DNA from: Morella rubra
Lineage: Eukaryota > Streptophyta > Magnoliopsida > Fagales > Myricaceae
NCBI GenBank assembly: GCA_003952965.2
Contig: CM025849.1
Location: 38,056,804 to 38,120,803 of the forward strand
Direction: 5' to 3'
Length of the DNA stretch: 64,000 nucleotides
Shown here in pieces: positions 36,492 through 48,579 of the stretch (positions are counted from its first letter, which is position 1; each line of letters starts with the position of its first letter). The translations under genes were made by a program, and so were the position numbers. The notes beneath the pieces are model-generated. The model was not told the origin of the DNA. It did no database searches and saw only the letters and a program-made list of their open reading frames with translations.

Positions 36492-36960
36492 CTTAAAACA
36501 AATGTTTGTAGCGACGAAACACTAGTTTCGTCACAAAAAGTGTTATCACAACAAACATAATTGCGTAGCTAAAAATGCCTATCTTGCGATGAAAATATTG
36601 TTTCGTAGCTAAAGCTTAAAACAAATATTTGTAGCGATGAAATTCTAGTTTCATCACAAAAGGTGTTATCGCGACGAACATAATTGCGTAGCTAAAAATG
36701 CTTCTCCTATGACGAAAATATTATTTCATTGCTAAAGCTTAAAACAAATATTTTTAGTGACGAAATTCTAGTTTCGTCGCAAAAAGTGTTATTGTGACAA
36801 ACATTATTGCGTAACTAAAAATGCCTATCTTGCGACGAAAATATTGTTTCGTCGCTAAAGCTTAAAACAAATATTTTTAGTGATGAAATTCTACATTCGT
36901 CGCAAAAAGTGTTATTGCGAAAACCCAATTGCATTGCTAAAAAATTGTATCTTTTACAAA
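36492..36960 (+). repeat. Tandem array, 123-bp unit, about 3.8 copies
   Basis: Units start with cttaaaacaaat at 36492, 36615, 36738 and 36861, exactly 123 bp apart. Each unit holds inverted pairs such as gacgaaa/tttcgtc and a block attgcgtagctaaaaatgc, or close variants. This is the typical makeup of CACTA subterminal repeats, which are transposase-binding sites in known elements. Confidence 0.92.
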
Positions 36961-37949
36961 TTCAAAAGTTTGTTGCTAAAATATATCACTAATAGAGAAT
37001 ATCTGCGATTGGATAAATCTTATGGCTATATATGCGATTATTTTATTTAAAAAATTTTGTCTTTGAGGGGCATGACGATCTTTTTGCATGTTTTCTGTTT
37101 GATTTAAAACCAAATCAAACAGAGGGCGAGAATTGATGATGTTTCAAAACATAAAGGGCGCAAATCGTCATTTTGAAACTTAGGAGAGCGAGATTGATTT
37201 TGACTTATAATTATGGGGTGTACTTTGACATTACCCCAAAGTTAAAAAAAAAAAACAAAAAAACTTAGAATTAAAAATAAATGAAATGTGATAATCTTTA
37301 AAAATAAAAATCTAAAATATAAATAAATATCATAAAATAAGTCTACTCAAAGAATAACTTGATAAATAGAAATCAAAAAGGAAAAATAGTTATGTATGAT
37401 CAAATAGATTCATATTGCTATTTTTTCTTTAGTTTCAAAACAATGCATTCATTATATGTATGATCAAAATAGTTCCTTCGTGCATAATAAGAGTCTTAGT
37501 AGTTAGTTAGTTAACAAGTTCTTAATCAAAAAACGTGTTATGCGAATTTGCTAGTGTAATATCAACATTAGCATAAATAATGCTAGCATCAATTTATCTT
37601 TGACATGATCAATATCCTCTCACTTTACAAACAAATCTTAAGGTACACTTCTCCCTCGGTCTTATTTGCACACGTAGCAAGTTACATCTTCTACTTCTTA
37701 GTAACTCACATATTTAATGTATATGATATATAATAATATGTCACTAACCAATTTATATTGTCAAGATATTTAGTATATATATAGATATAAATAAAGACTC
37801 AATTTATTTGCTATATCTTTAATTAAAGTATAATAACGAAATAGCAATATAATTGAAATAAATACAATTGTCATATATAAGATTTATTTAATATATGAAT
37901 GCCTTAATGTATTTATATTTCTAAAAAAAAAATTATCCCAGAATGAGTT

Positions 37950-39530
37950 GGAAAATGTATTACCTGCGGAATTGTCTGTGGGAACCAACGAGCCCAAAAT
38001 TTTCCACAAATTTTAGAACACCCGCGCACCGTTGGATCCAGGGTTTTAATCGTTCTCACTAACCCACTTACCCTCCACTGTCTTTCGCTGACTCTTCGAC
38101 TCCCCCCTCTACCACGATCCCAACGTCATCACCCTTTCTCTATTCTTTGCATTATTTTTGTTTGTTTCTTCGTTTCAAATTTCACGCTAACAATTTTTAT
38201 TTTTCTGTGCTATTAAAGTTTCGATCGGCGCCAAAAATTTGGGGCTTTTGCTAAGATCACGTAATCAACGGTAAGTCATCTTTCATCTCGTAGATTCACT
38301 GATTGTTGCTGTCAAACCGAAGTTGTTTGCAGTGAGAAAATGATCTCTATTCAGGTCATTTTACAGTAGCGATTATAATTCATTTTTAATAAATGTTTGT
38401 TCCCATTTATAAATGCGCTAACCACTCTTGTTGCACGCCTCTATATCTTCTGCCTTCTGGAAATTTCTTCTATGTGTCTCCGCCGCCTCATCGCAAACCA
38501 TGGCTCGCAAAAGCTCTGGAGGTCAGTGTCTTCTTTATCTTTTTTCGGGTCTGTATGCTTGCAAGCTCTTAACATTGCTTTGTATCTATTTCTGTGATCG
38601 TTTCTAGGGTTTATTGTCCCTGTCCATTTTTGTACTGCCTTGTTGGCACCTGAGAAAATCAAGGAGAGGAAATTTTTTCAACTTTTTAGGTTGTGGGTTG
38701 TGAAATGAAAGAAGCTCAACCAGAGCAATGCTTTTATTCAGTTCCAACATTGACTTCTAGCTTATTTTCTTAGTTTCCCACGTTATGAAGTTTTGAAATT
38801 CTAAAGTTACTGGCTTTTAACAGTTTATCCAGAAAGAACTAAAACGGTCGCTATTTGTTGCACGATTAGAATTGTTTATTATTTTTTTTTGCTTGCGATC
38901 TTGACCTAGTTGGTATTGACCTTGTATTGAACTTGAAGCTTGTGCTTTTAGGTATTGGGTATATTGATTTGGTTTTTAATTATATGCCTAGGGATTTGTA
39001 TGATATGACAGGAAAATTTGAACAAGATTATGCTCGACGCTACTTAGTTGGTAGTATAATGTTGGTTCTCATATATTTGTGATTTGAGGACCATTTTGTA
39101 CCCATTTTTGGAATTAGTGATATATCATTGTGAGAGTAGAGATCAAAACTTAATACTTGACGAGTTATTGGCAGGTACTTTTCTTAACATATCTGGAAGC
39201 TTTTTCTATAAGAATTTGATCAAGCTTCTATTTATATGAATTCTTTTGCATACCTGAACTTGCGTTAAATGCTGCTGGAACTTGATTATTACTTAAGCAA
39301 GCTTCTTTGCATTGCAACTTGATTGCAAATTCTTAGCACTTGATTTTGAGTTTATTTGCATTGGCTTGGAGTTTTATGCCACTTTATTGCTTTCACGGGT
39401 TAGTGATTACGTTACTTATGCTGCTGGAAGGTTGAGCTGCTCCTGGCGCAGCCCCCCATCATGCTGCTTCAACTATTGTGAATGAAGCTTCAAATATTTT
39501 TGTCTCCTAGTCTTGTTTCATTTTGTTAGT
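37950..39530 (+). other. Unassigned, possibly captured gene 5' fragment
   Basis: Less AT-rich than the flanks. 37980-38275 looks like a plant 5' leader ending in a donor-like acg|gtaagtc. At 38501 an ATG opens a short frame MARKSSGG followed by a gt. The resemblance to the histone H3 start (ARKSTGG) is too short to claim. No further exons could be joined. Confidence 0.25.
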
Positions 39531-40384
39531 GGTTTTGGACTAACAGACCTTTGTACATTCTTTATGTTTTGGATTTCTGTAGAATATTGATAGTGTTTTC
39601 TAGCATTTGGATTTGTGTAGAACTTTGCTATTTTGCATTGCATTTTTGTAGTCAGAATGTTTTCATATTTAAAGAGAGCCAATATTGGTATTGCGATATT
39701 CTTATTATGGGTATAAATTGTGCTACAATTTGGATTTTTGCAAATATGAACCAATTTAAAAAAAAGGTATTGAATGGTTTTTATTATTAATTACAAATTA
39801 TTTTCGTTGCAAAACATTTTATATCACAAAAAAATTATTAGGTACAATTACTTTATTGCAAAATAGTAATGGTCATGACAATATTGCTGGTATTTAAAAA
39901 TTGTCTCAGTGAAATTAAAATAGAATGAGATTAGTCAACTGTTCATAGTGACAAAATAAGACTACCGAACGTTGTTAGTGGTGAACTGAACATGTGATGC
40001 TAATGGCTACTATTTACATAATGACAAGGAAAAAAAACATGTAAGATGAGTGGATAGAACGTGTTAGGGGTGACCAAATGTATATTGTGGCAATTATTCA
40101 CATATCGACGACATTAGCTCTAAAAAAAAAATGTCTAATGAGTAAAGATTCTATTGTTTAGGTGACCAATTTCTTCGTGAAAAATCAAGTAAATACCAAC
40201 GCTGTCATTTCAGGTCCATACAAACTTTCTTTAGACGAAGAAAAAATGACCAACATTTGACCACTAAATTTGGTCCATCGATCAATTGTAACGACCAAAA
40301 AGAGGTTTTAAGTGACCCCTGGTCATTATAAGCACTTTTTTTTGTAGTGGTAGAAAGCTTTTATTTTTTTTTTAGCGTTTTTAG

Positions 40385-40512
40385 TTTTAGCATACAATTG
40401 TGGAATTTATTTCTAAGTATTACTTTAAATTGAACATTGTAGGCTGATGACCACCACGAGCGAAGAATACGAACATGCGCTAGAGTTCTTATTTTCCAAC
40501 TCTCTGTTCAAT
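40385..40512 (+). repeat. Direct repeat flanking transposon cluster, copy 2
   Basis: Counterpart of 33056-33175. It contains a 54-codon frame 40447-40611 (starting MTTTSEEYEHALEFLFSNS) that I do not recognise; the frame runs past the repeat. Confidence 0.8.
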
Positions 40513-40697
40513 GGCTCTACTCTACTAGTCAGTCCGGCTGCTCTTGCTGAAATAGGGGTGGGCATTGAACGCTGGCTTGGAGCGTTTATTAGCTGCGAAG
40601 ATACATATTAGCCATTGAAAGAACAATTCTCCATGACTATAGATCTATGCTTGTCTGCCTCTTTGCCAACTGCAATTGATCTCTGAGTATAGAATTT

Positions 40698-41104
40698 GAT
40701 AAGGGAAAATATATTTTTCTCCCTCGAAATATCATAGGTTTTGCACTTTACACCATAAACTATGATGTATTGAGATTTTACACCGACAAATTACCAATCC
40801 CTAACACATTGCACGTTCCGTTTATTTTTTTCCGTCAAATTGGGTGGAAAGTGACTTTAAAAAAAAACTAAACAACGATTATGCCCTTAAATATAACATG
40901 TTATTTGACTTTTTTTTTAAAAGGGCATAATCAAAATTTCGTACATAAAAAAAAGTCAAATTCCGTCTAATTGGATAGAAAAAAATAGACCAAATGTGCA
41001 ATGTATTAAGGATGAATAATTTGTGGGTGCAATATCTCAAACGTGGTAGTTTATGTTGTAAAATGTAAAATAAATAGTAATTCGTGGTTGAAAAGTGTAT
41101 TTCC
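40698..41104. repeat. Foldback MITE-like element
   Basis: The left arm (gggaaaatatatttttc, then ttttacaccgacaaatta, then acacattgcac) pairs with the reverse complement of about 40990-41104 (ggaaatacacttttc, then gcacccacaaattattc, then tacattgcac). About 400 bp, non-coding, A/T runs near the centre. Confidence 0.6.
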
Positions 41105-43035
41105 TTGAATTCGATATAAAATAAAACACTCAGGAGGGTGCACTAGCTTTCGAAGAAGACAAACTCATTTGCATAATTGTGGTGTCGAAGCTTATATTTG
41201 ATCCCTTCGCCTTATCACTGATTCACGATAAACAAAACGACTCCGCTTTTCTACACATGGACACATGAACACCTACGTGTTCCAATAATTTCATAATTTA
41301 CTAGCTGAAGTTATTTATTCCAATATGATCAAATCGTAGTCGAAATCAACCAAATTATGTTAGTTTGTCACAGAACGAAAAATTTAATACATTCAGGAGC
41401 CTTACGGGCTTTAGTTCATAGATGGCCTTATACTATTGTTAATTTATTATTTACCCTCCTACTATCATTACTTATAAGCTCACAAGTCCTACGGTTGTAC
41501 ATGCTAGGCCCGAACCCTCCTGAAACCGATCGAAATGGGTCAGCCTATATATGAGCCCGGGTGGGACAGGCCCAAAATACTGGAATCCGCTTATATTTGA
41601 TTAGGCTGAGCCCCAGATCGTCAATTTCAGTTCAACCCGACCCAACTCACCATTTTCCTAAATGTTGCTTGGAGAAGAACCCTAAGCAAAAGGTCCTTCT
41701 CTTTCTCCTTGTGCGGCCGTGCCTCACTCACTGCCTCCTTCAGTCCTTCAAGCTTCAACATGACAATCTTCAAGCGAGGAGTTGCTTGCTAGACACCAAT
41801 CGTCACTGTCTGCCTCCTTTGCCTCCTAGTCACAGCTCAATTATTGAGTCTCTCTCTCTCTCTCATCTCGAATTTCAATTTCTTGTCAAGTACAGTTAGT
41901 TTTCAGAGCTTTTTGTTCATGAGTTGTATTCTTAATTTATTTTTAAGTAATAAGGAAATTTTGTTACACTCAACTTTTGTGCACCGAGCTTATACGAACT
42001 TTGTCCAACTAGGAAACACACGGCTAAACTAAGATTGTATAACGACTAAAGTGGTAGATAAATGTGACCAAAATGATAATTTGGAGTATTAAGAGATTAT
42101 AGTAGGACAAAGCAAAGTGTATTTATTTCATATTTTATTATTGAAATCAATCAGCCCTATTTTTCAATGGGGGGTTTTATTTCGGATGCTATGCTTCAAG
42201 TTCCGCTTCCCCCCCCCCCCCCCCCTCTTATGTTTTTAAAAGTTTCTATTGGGGCGTGGTTTTTCCCTATTTGTGCTTCTTAGGGAGAAAGTGGAGTATG
42301 TATGGGCCACATTGTGGTGCTTGTTATTGCTTATGGACTTTCTGAGTCCATTTAGTGCCGGCTTGCCGCTCTCTGTGCTCATTTGGGTGCACGCACCGCA
42401 TACTAGCTTGCTTTCCGTGGGCCTTTGCGCTCACCTCTTGAGGATCCTGTGTCTTCTCTTATGGGCCACGGCCTTCTGGACTTAGGACAATTTCTGTTGT
42501 AAATTTTAACACATTACTAATGGTAAACAAGTTGGCCCAATTTAGGAAACTTGGGTCGAGTGCCTGCTAATGGTTATTGCAGCTGGTGCCATTAGATGGT
42601 GGAGGATTAGATCTGGATCGAGACCAGCCGGGAGGCTGCTGTGTGAGTAACTTTGCCAACCAAAAACAGAAGGTTTATTAAAAGAACAAAAATGCTTCTC
42701 CCGGGTTTCTTTTCATTTTCTATGTTTATCTGGAAAACAAAGCACCATTTTACATTATTCATACATTAAGGCTACCTATTTTGTCCATTAAAGCACGTAT
42801 TTTGATGAATAATAAGTTGGAAAGACAATAATTCAGTAACTGATATCTGATTAGCCAAGAGACTAGTAAATTTAGCAACACTAGTTCTGTGATGAGCAAG
42901 GGGAAACTCAAAAGCTTTCAACAAAATTTTCAAAACCCGCTTGTAATTACAAGAGAAAAAAACCCTAATACTATTTTTGGGTCACAAAACAAGTCGGTCT
43001 CTCAGGAATATGACTTCAATAAGGAAAATCCAGAA
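41105..43035. other. Intergenic DNA with C17 run
   Basis: No gene recognised. A 17-base C run lies at 42209-42225. The part at about 42680-42830, downstream of the ankyrin gene stop, recurs at 58110-58225 inside the RING-finger region. Confidence 0.4.
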
Positions 43036-45576
43036 CTAGGAAACCCTGATACCAGTGAGTTCCACTTGTGCCACTGCTGTGTTAATTGCATCGATGACGT
43101 CCATCTTACCCCTGGTCACTGCTTCATCCATTGGAGTCCTCTCATAGCTAAACAGAAACCAGTATCAAAATGGATGGTGTATTAAACAAAACTGTTCATA
43201 TTAAAAGGTCCATTCTAAACAGCATTCTGATTCTACATAAAAAGTAAGAAATAATACACCTGTTCAATATACTGACATCTGCTCCTGCCAAGATCAATTT
43301 CTTAACCACCTGCAAAGGCAATCAATTTAAAAGAACATCAAAATTGCATTCTGTTAGCTAGTCCTAGGGAATGAGGAATGTGATAGTTACCTCAAGATGC
43401 CCATTGAGGCAAGCCCAATGAAGAGGTGTATTCTTCTCCTCATTAAAAGCATTAAGATCCTGCTCAGACAAAAGTCCCAAAAACTCATACAGCTTTAATC
43501 ATAGCATACAGCAAAAGCAGCACACCTCAAAAAGGGCCAAAAATACTCCAGTCAAGGCTGAAAGGAGTTATAATTCAAAAAAATTGAACACAGAAAATCA
43601 TACAGTACACCTCACTTGGTTGCCACAAGTCATTAGAAGAGAAGAAACTTGAAGTACACAACAACCATCAAAACTCCAATTAGTACAAAAACTTTTGGTC
43701 CTCTTGGCTATCATACATCATTAAGAAGGACTAAACAAGTGCTTAATTAACAGCAAACTCCCAAAATTAATTTGAGCACATAGGGACACAAGAGTCACCC
43801 TAACACCAATATAAGGAATGTTTACTTGAATCCCCCCTCCCCTCCCCTCTCTTTTTCCTAAAAACCTTTTTTCGGAGTAGCTGTCATGCATGAGTAAAAG
43901 AAATCAAGCTGATTGCTTTGATAATCAATCTGAAAGCAGAGAGCTGGAAGCAAACGTGTATTGATACTTTAAAGCAAAGAATTGTCCTATCATCAATAAT
44001 GGAGATCCAACAGATGATAAGCGGAAAAAAACTCCTAAGTGGCACAGCATGGCTCAGAGTCCAGTGAATCAATCAGACAATTCACTGGACTTAACTCTCA
44101 GAATGTGGAAAAGGCAAAAGGCATAAATCCAACAAGTTCACGAGGACAAGATCCTGCTGCCTTAATATGAACCTAACTGGCCAGCCAAGTATAAACACAG
44201 ATCAGAAGAACTCCAGATAATCTATGGCATGTTCCCATACTTCCAAGCCAGAAAAGAAGTTAAAAAACCCTTTTGAGCCAAAAAGTATAAAAATCACATC
44301 AGATGATAAGGCAGCAAAAGACGCAAAGATAGAGTATTGAAACAACGACATTGGCAAATGATAAACAAAAATGAACTCACCAAAAGACAAAACTTGTAAT
44401 TAGCAAGTATCAAAGATCAGTCAAATGAGGATATTTTTAGATGAAGAAAAATATAAATAGCAAAAGAGTTTGTAAGAACCACTTCCTCACCACTACTCTG
44501 TCGATTAGAAATTCTAATACATCAAGATGTCCATTCGCTGCAGCCATATGAAGTGCTGTAATCAAAATATCAGCAGGACTTGGCTCAAACACTGATGGAA
44601 CTATAATTAGCAGAATAAAACAGATCAATCATAAATAAGCACACAACAGTTACAGAAGGATCGTGGAAAACACAGTTCTGAAAACCTATTTCCAACTAAA
44701 CCACAAATTTAATAAATCTAGACTTTCCCTGCTAATTAAAATAGCAAAATCTATGTTAGTTCGCCAAAAGGGATTATTTTGTCTGTAATTACATGTCACC
44801 AGACAATTATTCTTCACCCACCACCACCATGCTCCTTACTTCGCAGATCTCCTACGAAGATCACCACGAGTGTATCTATAGTCTGATGATTTCTCAAACA
44901 GGATGCCAAAATCTCATATACCATGCTCACGGTGAGTGGCAGCCGACAATGTGCCAAGAAACTCAAGGCTCAAAGACAGTAATTATTGAACAATGTTTCT
45001 TCAACTCACTGAGAGACCATTGAAGCTCAAGACTTCAAAAACATGAGTTTCGAAATCAACCCAAGAATGAAATTCTTCTATTTAACTAAAGCGAACGTCA
45101 AAATTTGGTCTTGCAAATATCTGTTCCCAAACATGATAAATCGCTAGCTTCTGTATAAGAGACTTACTCACTGAACTTAGGAAATGAGGCACGTATGTGA
45201 GAAAGGTCCATAGCCGAAATAATGAAACAATTAAGGTGACGAATTTTAATATGCAACAACGACAACCAGAGAACTAGAAGTTATGTAGAACGGTTATAAA
45301 CCTGTTCGGCCCTGTGAGTCCTTGGAATCAAGAGGAACACCGGCAGATGCTAAGCTTACGACGTCGTCGAGATCATCGTGTCTAGCAGCCTGTGAAAGAA
45401 GTATGGACCAAACAAAAAAAGGTTTAGGGAGAAACGAAGAGCAATTTTGAGGACTAGAAAGAAATTGCAAGAAAAATAAAGGAAAAAGAAAAGATGCAAG
45501 CAATGGAAGTGGTGTGTACCTCGAGCAAGGCATCCACATGCTCCGGCGTCGTCTCAGTTGGTTCGCTCGTCCCCAT
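43036..45576 (-). CDS. Small ankyrin-repeat protein (YAR1-like)
   Basis: Short soluble ankyrin protein of the type related to yeast YAR1, which chaperones a small-subunit ribosomal protein; in plants the role is less certain. Six exons in transcript order: 45576-45520, 45389-45302, 44555-44491, 43459-43391, 43309-43260, 43147-43036. All junctions are gt-ag with matching phases; the total of 441 nt gives 146 aa. It starts MGTSEPTETTPEHVDALLE. Ankyrin units are ARHDDLDDVVSLASAGVPLD, GRTALHMAAANGHLDVLEFL, KNTPLHWACLNGHLEVVKKL and YERTPMDEAVTRGKMDVIDA, ending INTAVAQVELTGIRVS. All conserved ankyrin TPLH and GH positions are present and no defect is seen. A mutated partial copy lies 3 kb upstream. 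Upstream of 45576 a GC-rich leader (gaggggcggagggtgcggg) is shared by both copies. Confidence 0.93.
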
Positions 45577-48430
45577 CTGCTAGCTCAGACAAACTGAGAG
45601 GGGCGGAGGGTGCGGGTTTGGGGAGAAGAAGGGGGAAGAATAATATAGTGATGTTTATAACAAAAGGTTTAAATACACTGTTTATTTTACTGATAAGTTA
45701 TTAAGAAATAAATGCAAAATCAGTACTTCTGCGTACCCAAAAATCGAATTATCTCATAGATAACAAAATTATAAAATTAATCTCTCTAATTCTACTTTTA
45801 TTTATCTTCCTTTTAAAAATTATCATTAATTCGATTTTATATTATGTCTATCTACTTTTATTTTGGTGTACTTTTCAAAATGTTAAGATTTTCAAAATTA
45901 GAGGTGAAAAAATATATTTTAGTCATAACATTATAAATGAATCCCTGAGCTCTATGTGAGAAAATAATCCGAAATTCAATTGAGCGTTATTGTGAAAAAC
46001 ATAAGAATTATGTAAGAATGTTGATAAAAACAAAGTTATAATGGAAATATCAACAAATAATTATTAAGAAATTTTTTAATTAGATAAGTACTGAAATTTA
46101 CGAGCCTCGAGTGCGTCAAGTAAATGTATTCCTTACATTGTTAGTCGAGATGCTAACATATCATAACTCAGTATTAGATTGATACATAATTAGTGTAAAT
46201 ATCCAAAATTAGATAATATTACCTAGAAATTCACTCCATAAATATTTTCTCTTACGCTAAATGCTAATTAGATAGAGTTAGTCAAATTCGAAAGAACAAG
46301 CATAATTTTTTTGCAAGGTCAAATACAAATACAGATATAAATACTTCTAAATTCTAGTTTAAGTGACTTTGAGACCTCGTACATTGAATTATTGTCTACA
46401 CTATATATATTTATACTCCCACTTTGATGGTCGAGATTCAAATCTCTTAATTTTTTAGAGCTTAAAGTGTGGGATAATATAGTGACTCTTTTTTTTTCTT
46501 TCTTTCTTTCTTATCATAGATAACATTGTAACTCAATATCAGAACAATGCTTAGTGTAAATGCCCTGAATTGGAGAATATTACCTGGAAATTCACTCATA
46601 TTTTTTTTTTTTTGCCTCTTAACATATCTTTCTGGCTTTACTTTATTTATAGTACTTGAAAAAAAAAACCTTCATACTCCACTTATATAGAAAAAACAGC
46701 TCTTTCTCTAAATTCTGTAGATTGCAATCCGTAATGGGTATTTCTTAATTGATTGGCTCAACTGGTTGTATCAACTATGTAAAGACGGAGCTAAGGGCCA
46801 GAAAAAATTTGTTAATGATTTTTTCCTTCAACAAAAAACTATTAAAAAAATGTCATGTCACATCTAATAAAATAAAGACATGTCGACATTCTTGAGGCCA
46901 CCTCATTCAAAAAATGTCGCGCTGAGAACATAATAATTAAAAACAAAAAAAAAATACAAAAATATTGAATTATAACCAAATATATATATCGAAATTTAAA
47001 ATAAATTATATCAGCCAAATAAAAGAAAGAAATATCAATCAAATGCAGATACTACCTGTTAGAAGTTGGATTTTGGAAAAAAAAAATGAAAAAAGATAAT
47101 ATCTGAAAGATATAGATATATAAAATGTACAGAGCAAACAAACAATATTAGTGATTGTAGGGAAAGATTTTAATTCCTTTTAAAAAAATATATTATATGA
47201 TATCAAAACTGAATCAATTCGGCCCAAATTAATTTGGAATGGACGAATAGGATCATACAAAAAGCCCAATGATGATGATGGGCCCGTATCGCATCAAGCT
47301 TGTATGAAAGAAAAATCACGACATATGTCGTAAATTGTTACAAGTCGACTAATAATGTATAGTACTCCCACGATCTCGATATTCTCCACGATAAAAGTTT
47401 AAACTGCCCACTATGAAGACATGTAGAAAGAACACACCTGTAACAGATGCAACAAGGGATCAAAGTCCCTCGAGAAAGGAAACTACAAGAACCTAGGAAA
47501 AAGGCTACAAAAACAAAGTATCACGAAGAAGAAAGTTAAATAATTATGAAAAATATCAAATAAAAAGATTAATATATCAAAATGCTGACTTTAGTATTGA
47601 ATGAGCCTTACCATGATGTCCGAGATTATTTTAATTATTTTTTTAAAAAAATTACGTGAAGATCGAGACATATTTACTCTAAAGTGTTCCTTATAAATCA
47701 ATTTATTATCATATTTTAAAATAGTTTTCTTATATATTTTTTGTATTTTGGCTTCCAATATTTATTTTTGTGTTACTAGTTCACCTGCCGTCATCCCTGG
47801 TTTTAGGTGTCCACGTAATGTCATATTTGCAAAAGAGAATTTTGTCCATTCATAAATTTTCTATTCCACATAAATCACTGAAAATGTAGCCAATAAATTT
47901 TTAACCATTTTAGTTTTAATACCAAATCAGGGCCGGCCAACAATAATTTTCTTTCTCTTTTTATTTTAATTTCAAAATTACAAAAACTAATAAAAAGAAA
48001 CTTCAAAAGCCCCTCTGTCACTCTCTCCCCGTCAACATAAATATAAAAATTCAATTTAATCATTTATATTCACTTTTAACTGACTTTTATAAAACTCTAA
48101 GTTTTTCTTAACAAATCAATCCCTGAGTACAACTTTGAACAGACCAGTTTATGTGGTTCATTTCCAGATATAGATATAATTTTGTCCACTAAAAGTTAGG
48201 AGAAGATCCACATGAATTTGGAGTCAGAATGTCTATTTTCATGGTCAAATAACTTAAGCCCAGATCTAGTTTTTTCTAGTCAACTAACTTTTGGTGAATG
48301 AAAAGACTTACATATCTAAAAAATGGACCACATGGTTCGGTGCATTCAAAGTTATATCTCAAGGATTGATTTGTTAAAAGTGAATACCATAAGAATATAT
48401 TAACAAATAAGCCTAAATTTTAAGTCATCC
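43380..48430. repeat. Tandem segmental duplication, unit A
   Basis: The sequence from exon 4 of the ankyrin gene through its promoter and about 2.8 kb of upstream DNA recurs in the same order at 48575-54090 plus 56070-56400. Similarity is high through exons and introns (for example around 44100-44600 and 49300-49800). Exons 5 and 6 (43036-43309) are not in the second unit. Confidence 0.85.
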
Positions 48431-48574
48431 AAACATAAGCTACAAAATTAGGCAAGATCTCACACTTAAGGAAAGGAAGACTATACTGCATAATTTCGGC
48501 CATGATTATTGAAATGCAAAAAACAAATCAGCAAATTAAATCAGCAGCAGTTGGTCGAATAATCCTAGTAATCT
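45640..48574. other. Intergenic DNA between the ankyrin copies
   Basis: AT-rich, no gene. It contains a repeat-family member at about 47250-47700 that is also found at 51720-51990 and 58380-58810. Confidence 0.5.
47250..47700. repeat. Dispersed repeat family, copy 1
   Basis: Shares cccgtatcgcatcaagct-type sequence, cgatctcgatattctccacg and the following aaactgcc block with 51740-51990 and, more divergently, with 58380-58810. Copies at 47 and 51 kb are explained by the segmental duplication; the 58-kb copy is independent. Class not recognised. Confidence 0.65.
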
Positions 48575-48579
48575 ATTAC

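Larger units (their letters stand above)
36065..40349 (+). mobile_element. CACTA-like (En/Spm) non-autonomous element
   Basis: The right end at 40349 reads gcacttttttttgtagtg, the reverse complement of a CACTA-type terminus CACTACAAAAAAA. Both flanks of the interval carry subterminal motifs typical of these elements (gtgaccaa, ttggtcacc, tttcgtcgcta), including a 123-bp tandem array. No transposase frame is seen. The left terminus was not found, so the left limit is approximate and may be truncated against the Copia fragment. The middle (about 37.9-39.5 kb) does not look like transposon sequence and could be captured host DNA. Confidence 0.6.

Noticed and set aside
38501-38524. Histone H3-like start MARKSSGG
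   Set aside because: Only eight residues, missing the TKQTA part of H3, and no following H3 sequence; could be chance.
42249-42485. 78-aa Leu-rich plus-strand frame
   Set aside because: No homology recognised and no neighbouring exon; hydrophobic bias follows base composition.
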